A DNA stretch of 64,000 nucleotides from Limnohabitans sp. 103DPR2 (GCF_001412575.1 NZ_CP011834.1:248001-312000); one strand, 5' to 3'; positions 1 through 11,873 are shown, counted from the stretch's first letter. The notes: generated by a model not told the origin, from the letters alone. Program-made: numbers and translations.

Positions 1-150
1 GGTGGCGGCCAGGCCCACACCCTGCGACTCGTACATGGTTTCGAGCATGTCTGCGATCAGTGCGCGCAACTTGTCATCAAACTCGGTGACGGGTTTGGCC
101 ACCTTGTGCAGGCGGGGGTCGGGATAGCAAAGAATGTTTAAAAGTGCCAT
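1..150 (-). CDS. def: Peptide deformylase, N-terminal part (cut by window edge)
   Basis: Peptide deformylase is the metalloenzyme that removes the formyl group from the initiator methionine of new proteins. Only the first 50 codons are in the window. They read [20 protein letters not shown] onward and end in GVGLAAT, which is the start of family motif 1 (GxGLAAxQ). The metal-binding EGC(L/V)S and HExDH motifs lie outside. The gene is divergent from dprA, a pairing common in proteobacteria (def/fmt near smf). The ATG at 150 is the natural start, because it is where family homology begins. Confidence 0.9.
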   Translation of the reverse strand, partial: MALLNILCYPDPRLHKVAKPVTEFDDKLRALIADMLETMYESQGVGLAAT

Positions 151-266
151 GGTGATCTGTATTCAGCAATACCTCTATTTTCGCCAATTTAAAGAAGCCT
201 TGCCGAAGTCAGCGGTAGGTTCTCAAAATCAAGCCATTGTCCAACCCTCTGCCTCAAGGATAAGCC

Positions 267-1511
267 ATGGTTTCTACGCGCGAAAGTTTGCAAGCTTGGC
301 TGCGCCTCAGCCTCACGGCAGGGGTTGGCAACAAGACGGCACGCGCTCTGCTGCAGGGCTTTGGCTTGCCTGAACGTATTTTTCAGCAAAGCCCCGCCAA
401 GCTGCAGACCCTGGTCAGCCCCGCCATCAGCCAACAATTGTGTACCTTGCCCGCTGAATTGGAAGCCTTGCTCGACGTCACATGGGAATGGCTGAACACA
501 CCGGCACCTTTGCGCATGGCCTCTTACAAGCCCCGGCAAACCGAAGGCGTTGTCATCGGCAAAAGGCTGCTGACGCTGGCCGACCCAGACTACCCCCAAA
601 GCCTCATGCTCACCCCCGATCCACCCTTGATGTTGTATGCCATGGGCCAAACGCAGCACCTGCATTGGCTCAGCCCACCACCCTTGCAAGCCCCGCGTGC
701 TTTGGCCATTGTGGGCAGCCGCAACCCCACCCCCCAAGGCAGTTTGAACGCACAAGACTTTGCACACAGTCTGTCTCAAGCCGGCCTCACCGTCATCTCC
801 GGCCTGGCGCTGGGCATTGACACAGCGGCCCACAAGGGCGCGTTGGCGGGTGGCACTTTGGCCAACCCTTTGCACACCGTGGCCGTGGTCGGCACGGGCC
901 TTGACCGTGTGTACCCGCATCAAAACCATGCCTTGGCGCAGCACATTGCACAACAAGGCTTGTTGCTCAGCGAGTACCCCTTGAACACGCCGGCCGTGAT
1001 GGCCAACTTTCCAAAGCGCAATCGCCTCATTGCTGGTTTGTCCCAAGGGTGCTTGGTGGTCGAAGCAGCCCTGCGCTCTGGCTCACTCATCACCGCCAAG
1101 CAAGCCGTCGACATGGGCAAGGAGGTGTTTGCCATTCCAGGCTCCATTCACACCACGGTGGCCAAAGGATGCCATGACCTCATCAAACAAGGCGCCAAGT
1201 TGGTTGACAGTGCACACGACATCTTGGAAGAAATGAAAGACTTGCCCAGCCCAAGGATGGCTTTAAAAAAATCTAGCCCAAGTGATATCGCCACATCTGC
1301 CACAGACAACAAAGACCGCCGCCATTCAAGCCCATCCCATGCACAAGGCATTGCCGCGCACTTGGGCCATGTGCCCGTTGGCTTAGACGAGTTGCAACGT
1401 CGAAGTGGCTTGCCCACCTCGCAACTGCAAGCAGAATTGTTTCAAATGGAATTGGCGGGCACTTTGGGGCGATTGCCTGGCGGCCTCTACCAGCAACTGA
1501 CTAGGAAGTGA
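267..1511 (+). CDS. dprA: DNA-processing protein DprA (Smf)
   Basis: DprA binds incoming single-stranded DNA during natural transformation and loads RecA onto it. The 414-residue protein has an N-terminal helical part and a Rossmann-like core. The core shows IVGSRNPTPQG near residue 147, then GLALGIDTAAHKGAL, then GTGLDRVYP. A C-terminal winged-helix segment follows at about 345-410 (GLDELQRRSGLPTSQLQAEL). The ATG at 267 follows an AAGGATAAGCC stretch that can act as ribosome-binding site. It is divergent from def and convergent with secF. recA lies in the same window but about 58 kb away, so the functional link is not an operon link. Confidence 0.93.
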   Translation: MVSTRESLQAWLRLSLTAGVGNKTARALLQGFGLPERIFQQSPAKLQTLVSPAISQQLCTLPAELEALLDVTWEWLNTPAPLRMASYKPRQTEGVVIGKRLLTLADPDYPQSLMLTPDPPLMLYAMGQTQHLHWLSPPPLQAPRALAIVGSRNPTPQGSLNAQDFAHSLSQAGLTVISGLALGIDTAAHKGALAGGTLANPLHTVAVVGTGLDRVYPHQNHALAQHIAQQGLLLSEYPLNTPAVMANFPKRNRLIAGLSQGCLVVEAALRSGSLITAKQAVDMGKEVFAIPGSIHTTVAKGCHDLIKQGAKLVDSAHDILEEMKDLPSPRMALKKSSPSDIATSATDNKDRRHSSPSHAQGIAAHLGHVPVGLDELQRRSGLPTSQLQAELFQMELAGTLGRLPGGLYQQLTRK

Positions 1512-1514
1512 ACC

Positions 1515-1558
1515 GCAACTGAGCCACAACTAAGCCACAACTGATTAGCAACTGAGCA
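1515..1558. repeat. Four tandem 11-bp repeats after dprA
   Basis: Units with the core RCAACTRA start at 1515, 1526, 1537 and 1549, one helical turn apart. A fifth core lies at 1493, inside the last codons of dprA. The unit is roughly RCAACTGAGCC. No coding potential was seen in the array. Confidence 0.6.
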
Positions 1559-1597
1559 GGCAGGGCACGCGCAGCCAACGTAGCCAGCGTGCCTGCC
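1559..1597. terminator. Hairpin between convergent dprA and secF
   Basis: GGCAGGGCACGC (1559-1570) pairs with GCGTGCCTGCC (1587-1597), with one bulged G and a 16-base loop. It sits between the stop codons of dprA and secF, where a shared terminator would be expected. No long T tract follows on either strand, so the termination role is inferred from position and stem strength. Confidence 0.45.
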
Positions 1598-1605
1598 ACT
1601 TTGCG

Positions 1606-2559
1606 TTAGACCACAGCGCCAGCGTTGGGGTCGTCTGGGTCTTCGTCTTTTTTGGGTGCGGCTTTGATCAGGTCTTCGCGCTGAATTCCCAACCACATGG
1701 CAATGGCGGCTGCCACAAACACCGACGAATAAATGCCAAACAAAATGCCGATGGTCAGGGCCATAGCAAAGTAGTGCAAGGTCTCGCCACCAAACAAGAG
1801 CATGGAGAGCACCATGATCTGCGTTGAACCGTGCGTGATGATGGTCCGGCTAATGGTGGACGTGATGGCGTTGTCGATGATTTCAACCGTGTTCATCTTG
1901 CGGTAGCGTCGGAAGTTCTCGCGAATTCGGTCAAAAATCACCACCGATTCGTTCACCGAATACCCCAACACGGCCAGCACAGCAGCCAACACCGCCAATG
2001 AAAACTCCCACTGGAAGAATGCAAAGAAGCCCAAGATGATGATGACGTCGTGCAAGTTGGCAATGATGGCTGCCACCGAGAATTTCCACTCGAAGCGCAC
2101 TGCCAAATAAAGCATGATGCCGGCCACCACAAAGGCCAAAGCCTTCAGGCCATCGGCTGCCAATTCTTCACCGACTTGCGGGCCCACAAATTCTGTGCGG
2201 CGCAAAGTGGCTTCGGCGTTTTGCGTTTTCAAAGCGGCCATCAAGGTGTCGCTTTGCTGCGCAGAACTCACGCCCTTTTGCGCTGGCAAGCGGATCATCA
2301 CATCGCGTGCGGTGCCAAAGTTTTGCACTTGCACATCGGTGTAGCCCAAACCCGAAACGACACTGCGCACTTGCTTCAAGTCGGCGGGTTGGCTGTAGCT
2401 CACTTCCATCACGGTACCGCCGGTGAACTCCACCGACAAATGCAAACCGCGGCTGAACAAAAAGAACACGGCCAACAAGAAAGTCACGAGCGAGATCACG
2501 TTGAAGATCAACGCGTGCTTCATGAAGGGAATGTCTTTGCGGATTTTGAAAAATTCCAT
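1606..2559 (-). CDS. secF: Protein translocase subunit SecF
   Basis: SecF is the inner-membrane partner of SecD. Together they use the proton motive force to help pull exported proteins through SecYEG. The 317-residue protein has the usual size, a first membrane helix at about residues 16-36, the periplasmic SVEFTGG motif at about 42-48, and a cluster of five hydrophobic helices in the C-terminal half. A late conserved stretch reads GYSVNESVVIFDRIREN. It is the last gene of yajC-secD-secF, starting 14 bases after secD, and ends with an acidic tail. Confidence 0.96.
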   Translation of the reverse strand: MEFFKIRKDIPFMKHALIFNVISLVTFLLAVFFLFSRGLHLSVEFTGGTVMEVSYSQPADLKQVRSVVSGLGYTDVQVQNFGTARDVMIRLPAQKGVSSAQQSDTLMAALKTQNAEATLRRTEFVGPQVGEELAADGLKALAFVVAGIMLYLAVRFEWKFSVAAIIANLHDVIIILGFFAFFQWEFSLAVLAAVLAVLGYSVNESVVIFDRIRENFRRYRKMNTVEIIDNAITSTISRTIITHGSTQIMVLSMLLFGGETLHYFAMALTIGILFGIYSSVFVAAAIAMWLGIQREDLIKAAPKKDEDPDDPNAGAVV

Positions 2560-2573
2560 GATGCTGCTCCGCT

Positions 2574-4466
2574 TTATGCTTTGTCGTCGGTTGTGGCAGG
2601 CACTGCCGCACCTTCAGGACGCCAGACCGTGCCAATCGACACCGATTTGAGTTTCTTTTGACGGCCATACCAAAGATTGACCAAGCCACGTGAGAAGAAC
2701 ACGGCAGAGAACATGCTGGTCAAAATGCCCAGGCAATGCACCACCGCAAAACCACGCACAGGGCCAGAACCAAATGCCAACAAGGCCACACCTGCAATCA
2801 GAGTGGTGATGTTGGAGTCCAAGATGGTGGCCCATGCACGGTCGTAGCCTGAATGAATGGCGGCTTGCGGTGAAGCACCCAAGCGCAACTCTTCACGCAC
2901 ACGCTCATTGATCAGCACGTTGGAGTCAATGGCCATGCCCAGCGCCAAGGCCATCGCGGCCATGCCAGGCAAGGTAAGGGTGGCTTGCAACATCGAGAGA
3001 ACAGCCACCAACAGCAACAAGTTCACACCCAGGGCGATGCTGGAGAAAACGCCAAACACCATGTAATAAATGCACATGAACGCCACGATCACCAAGAAAC
3101 CCCAGGTGACGCTGTTGAAGCCTTTTGCAATGTTTTCTGCGCCAAGGCTTGGGCCAATGGTGCGCTCTTCAATGATTTCCATGGGCGCAGCCAGAGAACC
3201 TGCACGCAACAACAAAGCGGTGTCGTTGGCTTCGCTGGTGGTCATGCGACCCGAGATTTGCACGCGACCGCCGCCAATTTCAGTGCGGATGACAGGTGCT
3301 GTCACCACTTCGCCTTTGCCTTTTTCAAACAGCAAAATGGCCATGCGCTTGCCCACGTTTTCACGGGTCACATCTTTGAAGATGCGTGCGCCTTTGCCAT
3401 CGAGTGACAAGTTGACGACGGGCTCTTGAGTTTGATTGTCAAAGCCAGGCTGTGCATCTGTCAGGTTGTCACCCGTCAAAATCACTTGCTTTTTCACAAT
3501 CACAGGCTGCCCGTTGCGTTCTAAATAACGCTCAGAACCAAAAGGCACCATGCCATTGGTTTGCTCAGCTGAACGGGCTTCGCTGCTCTCGTCGACCAAG
3601 CGCACTTCCAAGGTGGCCGTGCGGCCCAAAATGTCTTTGGCTTTGGCCGTGTCTTGCACGCCTGGCAACTGAACCACAATGCGGTCCAAACCTTGCTGCT
3701 GAATCACAGGCTCGGCCACACCCAATTCATTGATGCGGTTGTGCAGGGTGGTGATGTTTTGTTTCAAGGCCTGCTCTTGCACGCGGCGTGCAGCTTCAGG
3801 TTTGATGGTGGCTGTGATTTTGAACTCAGTGCCTTCGGCCGCATCCACCGCTTGCAAATCTGCAAATTGATCGGTCAGCACGCGGCGCGCCGCATTCAAC
3901 TGCGCTTGATCGCGCATGCGAATCTCAATGCTTTGCCCATTGCGTGCAATGCCGCCATGACGCACATCTTTTTCACGCAGAGCGGTGCGGATGTCGCCGG
4001 CCAATGAATCGGTTTTTTGTGTGAGGGCTGCTTTCATGTCGACTTGCAACATGAAGTGCACACCACCGCGCAAGTCCAAGCCCAAATACATGGGCGCTGC
4101 ATGCAAGGACGAAAGCCAAGCTGGCGAGCGAGACAGCAAATTCAAAGCCACCACATAACCATTCTCTGTGCCTTCTGGAATCAGCGCCTTTTGAATGGCG
4201 TCCTTGGCTTTGAGTTGTTGTTCGGTGCTTTCAAATCGAGCCTTGATGGAGTTGCCCTCCAGCGTTAAAGCTGCTGCCGGCACATTGGCGGCTTTGATTG
4301 CCTCGGCAACGCGCGCCAAAGTGGCGTCGTCAACTTTGGCGCTCATCTTGGACGATGACACCTGCACCGCCGGTGCTTCACCAAAAAAGTTAGGCAATGT
4401 GTAGACCACGCCAAACAACAAAGCGATCACGATGATCGCAAATTTCCACACCGGATAACGGTTCAT
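2574..4466 (-). CDS. secD: Protein translocase subunit SecD
   Basis: SecD works with SecF and YajC in the proton-driven late stage of Sec export. The 630-residue product has an N-terminal membrane helix (about 7-24), then a large periplasmic region carrying LGLDLRGGVHF near residue 128 and VVQLPGVQD. A C-terminal block of five membrane helices includes MAAMALALGMAIDSNVLINERVREE. Length and domain order are normal for proteobacterial SecD. It lies 77 bases downstream of yajC and 14 bases upstream of secF on the same strand, so one operon is likely. Confidence 0.96.
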   Translation of the reverse strand: MNRYPVWKFAIIVIALLFGVVYTLPNFFGEAPAVQVSSSKMSAKVDDATLARVAEAIKAANVPAAALTLEGNSIKARFESTEQQLKAKDAIQKALIPEGTENGYVVALNLLSRSPAWLSSLHAAPMYLGLDLRGGVHFMLQVDMKAALTQKTDSLAGDIRTALREKDVRHGGIARNGQSIEIRMRDQAQLNAARRVLTDQFADLQAVDAAEGTEFKITATIKPEAARRVQEQALKQNITTLHNRINELGVAEPVIQQQGLDRIVVQLPGVQDTAKAKDILGRTATLEVRLVDESSEARSAEQTNGMVPFGSERYLERNGQPVIVKKQVILTGDNLTDAQPGFDNQTQEPVVNLSLDGKGARIFKDVTRENVGKRMAILLFEKGKGEVVTAPVIRTEIGGGRVQISGRMTTSEANDTALLLRAGSLAAPMEIIEERTIGPSLGAENIAKGFNSVTWGFLVIVAFMCIYYMVFGVFSSIALGVNLLLLVAVLSMLQATLTLPGMAAMALALGMAIDSNVLINERVREELRLGASPQAAIHSGYDRAWATILDSNITTLIAGVALLAFGSGPVRGFAVVHCLGILTSMFSAVFFSRGLVNLWYGRQKKLKSVSIGTVWRPEGAAVPATTDDKA

Positions 4467-4543
4467 GATGGCAGCCGCTTCAAAGAAGAAAAGAAAGCAC
4501 TGAAGGAAAGTACCCAGGGCCTGCGCTTGAGCCTTTCGGACCC

Positions 4544-4879
4544 TTACTTGATCGTGCCTTTAGGCAAGACTTGCACCACGGCGGAACGTTGCATTTGAAC
4601 TTCCACGCCATTGGCAATCTCAATGCTCAAAAAGCTGTCGCCCAGCTTGCTGACTTTGCCCAAAAAGCCGCCTGCTGTGATGATTTCATCGCCCTTGGCG
4701 AGCGCATCGATCATGGCCTTGTGTTCTTTTTGCTTCTTCATTTGGGGGCGAATCATGACGAAATACAGCACCACAAACATCAAGAGCAAGGGCAGCATGC
4801 TCATCAAAGAAGATTGCATGTCTCCACCAGCTGCGGCAGCTGCTGGGGCGGTTTGGGCAAATGCGGATGAAATGAACAT
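4544..4879 (-). CDS. yajC: Sec translocase accessory protein YajC
   Basis: YajC is a small single-span membrane protein that associates with SecDF. The product begins MFISSAFAQTAPAAAAAGGD, has a membrane helix with the sequence LPLLLMFVVLYFVMIRP, and then the typical MKKQKEHKAMIDALAKGDEIITAGG segment split over helix and beta domain. Two ATG codons are adjacent (4882 and 4879). The second has the better spacing (7 bases) from GGAG. Longer in-frame starts up to 4996 were rejected because they add sequence unlike the family. It heads the yajC-secD-secF operon. The usual upstream genes queA and tgt are absent here. Confidence 0.92.
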   Translation of the reverse strand: MFISSAFAQTAPAAAAAGGDMQSSLMSMLPLLLMFVVLYFVMIRPQMKKQKEHKAMIDALAKGDEIITAGGFLGKVSKLGDSFLSIEIANGVEVQMQRSAVVQVLPKGTIK

Positions 4880-5010
4880 CATCGAACTCCACTGATCTAT
4901 CAATAAAAAATCCCTTGATGGCGGCATGAAAGCAGCCATTTGGGCCAACCATGGATTGTATGCGGGGCTATGATGAGGCCCAAAGACCTTGTCCAACTCG
5001 GGAGACGACC

Positions 5011-5616
5011 ATGGCCAGCCATTCTCATGATCACGATCACGACCATTCCACCCTCAGTGAGATGGACGTCAGAGTTCGGGCCCTCGAAACCTTGCTGACC
5101 CAAAAAGGCTACATCGACACGGCGGCCATTGACCGCATCATCGAAACGTACGAAACCGAAGTTGGCCCTCACAACGGCGCCCAAGTGGTGGCCAAGGCTT
5201 GGGCCGAGCCAGACTTCAAAGCCTGGCTGCTGGAAGATGCCACGGCGGCCATCGCCTCATTGGGCTTTACAGGTCGCCAAGGCGAACACATGGTGGCTGT
5301 TGAAAACACCCCCGAGCTGCACAACATGGTGGTTTGCACCCTGTGCAGTTGCTACCCCTGGACGGTCTTGGGCTTGCCACCGGTTTGGTACAAAAGTGCG
5401 GCTTATCGGTCGCGTGCCGTGCTGGAGCCGCGCAAAGTCTTGGCCGACTTTGGCGTGACATTGCCCCAAAGCACCCGCATACGGGTTTGGGATTCCACCG
5501 CTGAAGTCCGCTATTTGGTCTTGCCCCGACGCCCCGCAGGAACGGAGAATTTGTCGCAAGCAGAATTGACCAAGATGGTCACGCGCGACGCCATGATTGG
5601 GACGGCACTGGTATGA
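5011..5616 (+). CDS. nthA: Nitrile hydratase alpha subunit, cobalt type
   Basis: This is the metal-binding subunit of nitrile hydratase, which hydrates nitriles to amides in the cytoplasm. The metal claw motif VCTLCSC is at residues 108-114 and is followed by YPW. The Thr in VCTLCSC and the YPW context are the signature of cobalt enzymes, whereas iron enzymes carry VCSLCSC followed by TN. A histidine-rich start (HSHDHDHDH) is common in this type. The ATG at 5011 is preceded by GGGAGA at 6-base spacing, which favours it over an in-frame ATG at 4951. The stop overlaps the beta-subunit start by four bases (ATGA). The metal type is read from the motif and is not proven. Confidence 0.93.
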   Translation: MASHSHDHDHDHSTLSEMDVRVRALETLLTQKGYIDTAAIDRIIETYETEVGPHNGAQVVAKAWAEPDFKAWLLEDATAAIASLGFTGRQGEHMVAVENTPELHNMVVCTLCSCYPWTVLGLPPVWYKSAAYRSRAVLEPRKVLADFGVTLPQSTRIRVWDSTAEVRYLVLPRRPAGTENLSQAELTKMVTRDAMIGTALV

Positions 5617-6287
5617 ACGGCGTCCATGACATGGGTGGCCAACAAGGCTTTGGCCCCGTACACGTCGAAAAAAACGAGCCCCTTTTTCACGCTGACTGGG
5701 AAAGCCGGGCCATGGCAGTCACAGTGGCCATGGGCGCCAGCGGTCAGTGGAACATTGACCTGAGCCGCTCGGCACGCGAATCCTTGCCACCGGCCGTCTA
5801 CTTGTCCAGCAGCTATTACGAAATATGGATTCGGGCCCTGGAGCAACTCATGCTGGCGCGCGGCATGGTGACGCAAGCAGAGCTTGTCAGTGGTCAGATG
5901 ACCCAAGCGCCCGTCAAAGTGAACCGCGTCCTCACCCGAGACACCGTCGATGCCGCATTGAAAGCAGGTAGCCCCACCGAGCGGCCCATCGACCAAGCTG
6001 CCTTGTTCAAGGTGGGCCAACAAGTTCGCGCACGCAACATGCACCCCCAGGGTCATACCCGCTTGCCTCGCTATGTTCGTGGCCACACAGGGACAGTGGT
6101 CCGTGTGCATGGCGGCCATGTCTTCCCCGATGGTCACACCTTGCGCGCCACCCCGCCTTTCAACGTGCCCGTGCAATGGCTGTACACCGTGGTGTTTAAG
6201 GGCACCACCCTGTGGGGCGAGCAGAGCGATACCACTGTGGAGGTGACGGTGGACGCATGGGAGTCTTATTTAGAAGCCGTGGCCTAA
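5613..6287 (+). CDS. nthB: Nitrile hydratase beta subunit
   Basis: The beta subunit forms the heterodimer that completes the nitrile hydratase active site. The 224-residue protein starts with the typical [16 protein letters not shown] and carries [13 protein letters not shown]. It ends in the SH3-like barrel region, with [20 protein letters not shown] and [14 protein letters not shown]. Length is normal. It overlaps nthA by four bases, consistent with translational coupling that keeps the subunits 1:1. The accessory gene follows 34 bases later. Confidence 0.94.
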   Translation: MNGVHDMGGQQGFGPVHVEKNEPLFHADWESRAMAVTVAMGASGQWNIDLSRSARESLPPAVYLSSSYYEIWIRALEQLMLARGMVTQAELVSGQMTQAPVKVNRVLTRDTVDAALKAGSPTERPIDQAALFKVGQQVRARNMHPQGHTRLPRYVRGHTGTVVRVHGGHVFPDGHTLRATPPFNVPVQWLYTVVFKGTTLWGEQSDTTVEVTVDAWESYLEAVA

Positions 6288-6321
6288 AGCCTTTGCAAGC
6301 AGCCACCTGGACACAAGCAGT

Positions 6322-6732
6322 ATGCAAAACACCCACCTGACACTTGAAGAGATTGCCCAACTCTGCGGCGGTCAAATGCCGCTGCCAGTGCAAGACAGCC
6401 AAGGGGCGGTGTTTTCAGAGCCTTGGCAAGCGCATGCTTTTGCCATGACTTTGCAATTGCACGAAAAAGGTTTGTTCACTTGGCCCGAATGGGCCGCGGC
6501 CCTGACGCAGGAAATTCGCAATGCTCAAGTGGCAGGCGACGCCGACACCGGCGCCACTTATTACACCCATTGGCTCAATGCATTGGAGGCCATGGTGCTG
6601 ACCAAGCAATTGGGCACAGCCGAGCAGATTCATGACCTGGAACATGCTTGGGAAGATGCCGCGGCGCGCACGCCGCACGGACAGCCCATCGTTTTGGACG
6701 TTCAAGGCTCGGGTGTATCGGTGTCCAACTGA
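6322..6732 (+). CDS. Nitrile hydratase accessory (activator) protein
   Basis: The 136-residue product resembles the small nitrile hydratase accessory proteins (P14K/NthE type), which help load the metal and mature the alpha subunit. Characteristic stretches are FSEPWQAHAFAMTLQLHEKG, FTWPEWAAALTQEI and THWLNALEAMV. The fold is related to the N-terminal part of the beta subunit. It is the third gene of the nth cluster. Its last 31 bases overlap the convergent iron-permease-like gene on the other strand. No cobalt importer or amidase gene was seen beside the cluster. Confidence 0.87.
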   Translation: MQNTHLTLEEIAQLCGGQMPLPVQDSQGAVFSEPWQAHAFAMTLQLHEKGLFTWPEWAAALTQEIRNAQVAGDADTGATYYTHWLNALEAMVLTKQLGTAEQIHDLEHAWEDAAARTPHGQPIVLDVQGSGVSVSN

Positions 6733-7112
6733 CCCCGCACCAGTTGCTGCCGTGCCAATTCGGCGAGGGCTTGGTACTTGCGCTTGAACGCATCGAGGTT
6801 GTCTTCCTCTAACTCTTCCAAATCCAGCAAGGCATTGTGGGCTCCTTGCGTGGCCCTGATCAATTCGTCCAACTTCAACTGAATGGCTTCCGTGTCGCGG
6901 TTCTGTGTGTTTTGAATCAAGAACACCATGAGAAACGTGACGATGGTGGTCCCTGTGTTGATGACCAACTGCCATGTGTCGCTGAACGCAAACAGTGGCC
7001 CCGTGAGAATCCACACCACGATCACGGCCACGGCCAAAGAAAACGTGCGCGGCTTGCCGCAGATGTGCGCCACTTTTTTAGCGAAATTGGCATAGGCATT
7101 GTTTTGCAACAT
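6702..7112 (-). CDS. Low-affinity iron permease family membrane protein
   Basis: The 136-residue protein has two membrane helices at about residues 23-43 (FSLAVAVIVVWILTGPLFAF) and 48-66 (VINTGTTIVTFLMVFLIQNT). The motif IQNTQNRDTEAIQLKLDELI follows, then an acidic, helical C-terminus. This matches the low-affinity iron permease family (Pfam Iron_permease, named from yeast Fet4-like proteins). Transport activity in bacteria is not well established, so the name gives family only. Its 3' end overlaps the nitrile hydratase accessory gene by 31 bases, and it is divergent from the EamA transporter gene. Confidence 0.8.
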   Translation of the reverse strand: MLQNNAYANFAKKVAHICGKPRTFSLAVAVIVVWILTGPLFAFSDTWQLVINTGTTIVTFLMVFLIQNTQNRDTEAIQLKLDELIRATQGAHNALLDLEELEEDNLDAFKRKYQALAELARQQLVRGQLDTDTPEP

Positions 7113-7175
7113 GGCTTTGAACTTTCAAAAAACAAACACCCCGTTATGATGCGCCCATCTTTCGGAAAATAAAAC

Positions 7176-8045
7176 TTGCGATTTCCATTTCTTCCTGTTG
7201 CCGCCCTCATGGGCAGTTTGATCACCTTGTGCGCAGGCACATCGCTGGCCAAAAGCTTGTTTCCATTTGTTGGCGCCGAAGGCACCACCACCTACCGACT
7301 GATTTTTTCCACGCTTTTGCTGATGGCCTTTTGGCGGCCTTGGCGGCGCGCCTGGACCTGGGCCGATGCACCACCCTTGGTGATGTTTGGCGCCACCTTG
7401 GGGGTCATGAACTTGCTGTTTTACAGCGCCATCAAAACTGTGCCCTTTGGATTGGCCATTGCCATTGAATTCACGGGCCCCTTGGCCGTCGCCTTGTGGT
7501 CTTCCAAAAAGCCGCTTGATTTTGTTTGGATTGTGTTGGCCGTCGTGGGAATGGGTTTGATCTTGCCTTTGTCCCAAACCATGGACGCGGGCAGCGCAAG
7601 CGCACTGGACCCGGTCGGCATTGCCTTCGCTTTGGGCGCTGGATTCTGCTGGGCCATGTACATCGTGTTGGGTCAGCGTGTGGCCGATCGCATTGGTGCC
7701 TTTGCCACCCCCATGGGCATGTTGGTGGCGGCCATGGTGGTCACGCCTTTTGGTATCAGCGTGGCCGGTACTTCTTTGTTGAATGTGGAATGGATGCTGA
7801 CCGGTTTGGGCATTGCCTTGCTGTCAAGCGCCATCCCCTACAGCTTGGAAATGTATTCGCTCAAACACTTGCCCAAACAAACTTTCAGCATCTTGTTGAG
7901 TTTGGAGCCAGCCGTGGGAGCTTTGGCAGGTTGGTTGGTGCTGTCTGAGCAACTGACTGCACAGCAACTCAGTGCCATCGGACTGATCATGGCCGCTTCG
8001 ATGGGAAGCGCCATGACCGCTGGTCAAAGAAACATCAAGGATTGA
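7176..8045 (+). CDS. EamA/DMT-superfamily exporter, RhtA-like
   Basis: The product is a drug/metabolite-transporter protein with about ten hydrophobic helices in two EamA halves (289 residues). It is closest in pattern to the threonine/homoserine exporter RhtA: FPFVGAEGTTTYRLIFS in the first half and IPYSLEMYSLKHLP in the second. The substrate is inferred from family only. The start is a TTG at 7176, just after a stop codon, with GGAAAATAAAAC upstream. The first in-frame ATG (7209) would remove part of the first helix. It is convergent with gyrB, 9 bases apart. Confidence 0.82.
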   Translation: MRFPFLPVAALMGSLITLCAGTSLAKSLFPFVGAEGTTTYRLIFSTLLLMAFWRPWRRAWTWADAPPLVMFGATLGVMNLLFYSAIKTVPFGLAIAIEFTGPLAVALWSSKKPLDFVWIVLAVVGMGLILPLSQTMDAGSASALDPVGIAFALGAGFCWAMYIVLGQRVADRIGAFATPMGMLVAAMVVTPFGISVAGTSLLNVEWMLTGLGIALLSSAIPYSLEMYSLKHLPKQTFSILLSLEPAVGALAGWLVLSEQLTAQQLSAIGLIMAASMGSAMTAGQRNIKD

Positions 8046-8054
8046 TTCGGTACA

Positions 8055-10736
<2,682 letters not shown>

Positions 10737-10763
10737 TTAGATCACCGTCAATCAGTTCAGGCC

Positions 10764-11873
10764 TTAAATGCGCATGGGCATCACCACGTATTTGAACTGG
10801 TCGTTTTCTGGAATGGTGATGAGTGCAGAGCTGTTGGCATCGGCCAAATCAATGCGCACCATGTCTTGGCCCATGTTGGTGAGCACATCGATGATGTAGG
10901 TCACGTTGAAGCCAATTTCAATGCTGTCACCGCCGTAATCAATGTCGAGCTCGTCCACGGCTTCTTCTTGCTCGGCATTGGTCGACGCCACACGCAATGT
11001 GCCAGGATCCAAATTGAGGCGGACGCCTTTGAATTTGTCGCTGGTCAAAATTGCGGTGCGCTGCAAGCAAGACAACAAAGCTTGACGACCCAGCGTCAAA
11101 TTGTTGCGATGGCCTTTGGGGATGACACGGTTGTAATCTGGGAACTTGCCTTCAACGAGTTTGGTCACAAACTCCATGCCCCCAAAACTGAACTTGGCTT
11201 GGTTGTTGGCAAACTGCATGTCGATGGCGCCTTCGGCGTCGCTGAGCAAGCGCTGCATTTCGAGCACCGTTTTACGCGGCAAGATGACTTCTTGTTTGTT
11301 GGGCACATCGGTGTCCAAAGTGGCAGACGCAAATGCCAATCGGTGACCATCGGTGGAGACCAAAGACAACTGCTTGCCTTCAGCCACAAACAAAATGCCG
11401 TTGAGGTAGTAACGAATGTCGTGCACGGCCATGGCAAAAGAAACTTGGCTGAGCAATTGCTTCAAGGTTTTTTGCGGAATGCTGAACACGGGGCCAAAGC
11501 TGGCGGCTTCTTGCACCAGCGGAAAATCTTCTGCAGGCAAAGTTTGCAAAGTGAATTTGGATTTGCCACCCTTCAAAATCAATTTGCTTTGGCTGGATTC
11601 CAAACTGACGGTTTGATCGGAAGGCATGGTGCGCAAAATGTCGATCAGTTTACGTGCGCCCACCGTGGTGGTGAAGTCGCCAGCATCACCGTCCATTTCG
11701 GCGGTGGTGCGAATTTGAATTTCAAGATCGCTGGTGGTCAACTGCAATGCTTTGCCAGTTTTGCGAATCAACACATTGGCCAAAACAGGCAATGTGTGAC
11801 GACGTTCCACAATGCCAGAAACGGATTGCAAAACAGACAGCAATTTGTCTTGGGTGGCCTTCAGTACGATCAT
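10764..11873 (-). CDS. dnaN: DNA polymerase III beta sliding clamp
   Basis: DnaN is the ring-shaped processivity clamp of the replicative polymerase. The 369-residue protein has three repeated clamp folds. Recognisable stretches are KATQDKLLSVLQSVSGIVER at the start, RHTLPVLANVLI, the VSTDGHRLA motif in the middle domain, and the C-terminal YVVMPMRI, which forms part of the partner-binding groove. Length is normal. It lies downstream of dnaA (172-base gap) and upstream of gyrB, the conserved origin order except that recF is missing between dnaN and gyrB, as in many Burkholderiales. Confidence 0.97.
   Translation of the reverse strand: MIVLKATQDKLLSVLQSVSGIVERRHTLPVLANVLIRKTGKALQLTTSDLEIQIRTTAEMDGDAGDFTTTVGARKLIDILRTMPSDQTVSLESSQSKLILKGGKSKFTLQTLPAEDFPLVQEAASFGPVFSIPQKTLKQLLSQVSFAMAVHDIRYYLNGILFVAEGKQLSLVSTDGHRLAFASATLDTDVPNKQEVILPRKTVLEMQRLLSDAEGAIDMQFANNQAKFSFGGMEFVTKLVEGKFPDYNRVIPKGHRNNLTLGRQALLSCLQRTAILTSDKFKGVRLNLDPGTLRVASTNAEQEEAVDELDIDYGGDSIEIGFNVTYIIDVLTNMGQDMVRIDLADANSSALITIPENDQFKYVVMPMRI

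Noticed and set aside
1493..1558. CRISPR array
   Set aside because: The units are 11 bases long without unique spacers, so this is a tandem repeat.
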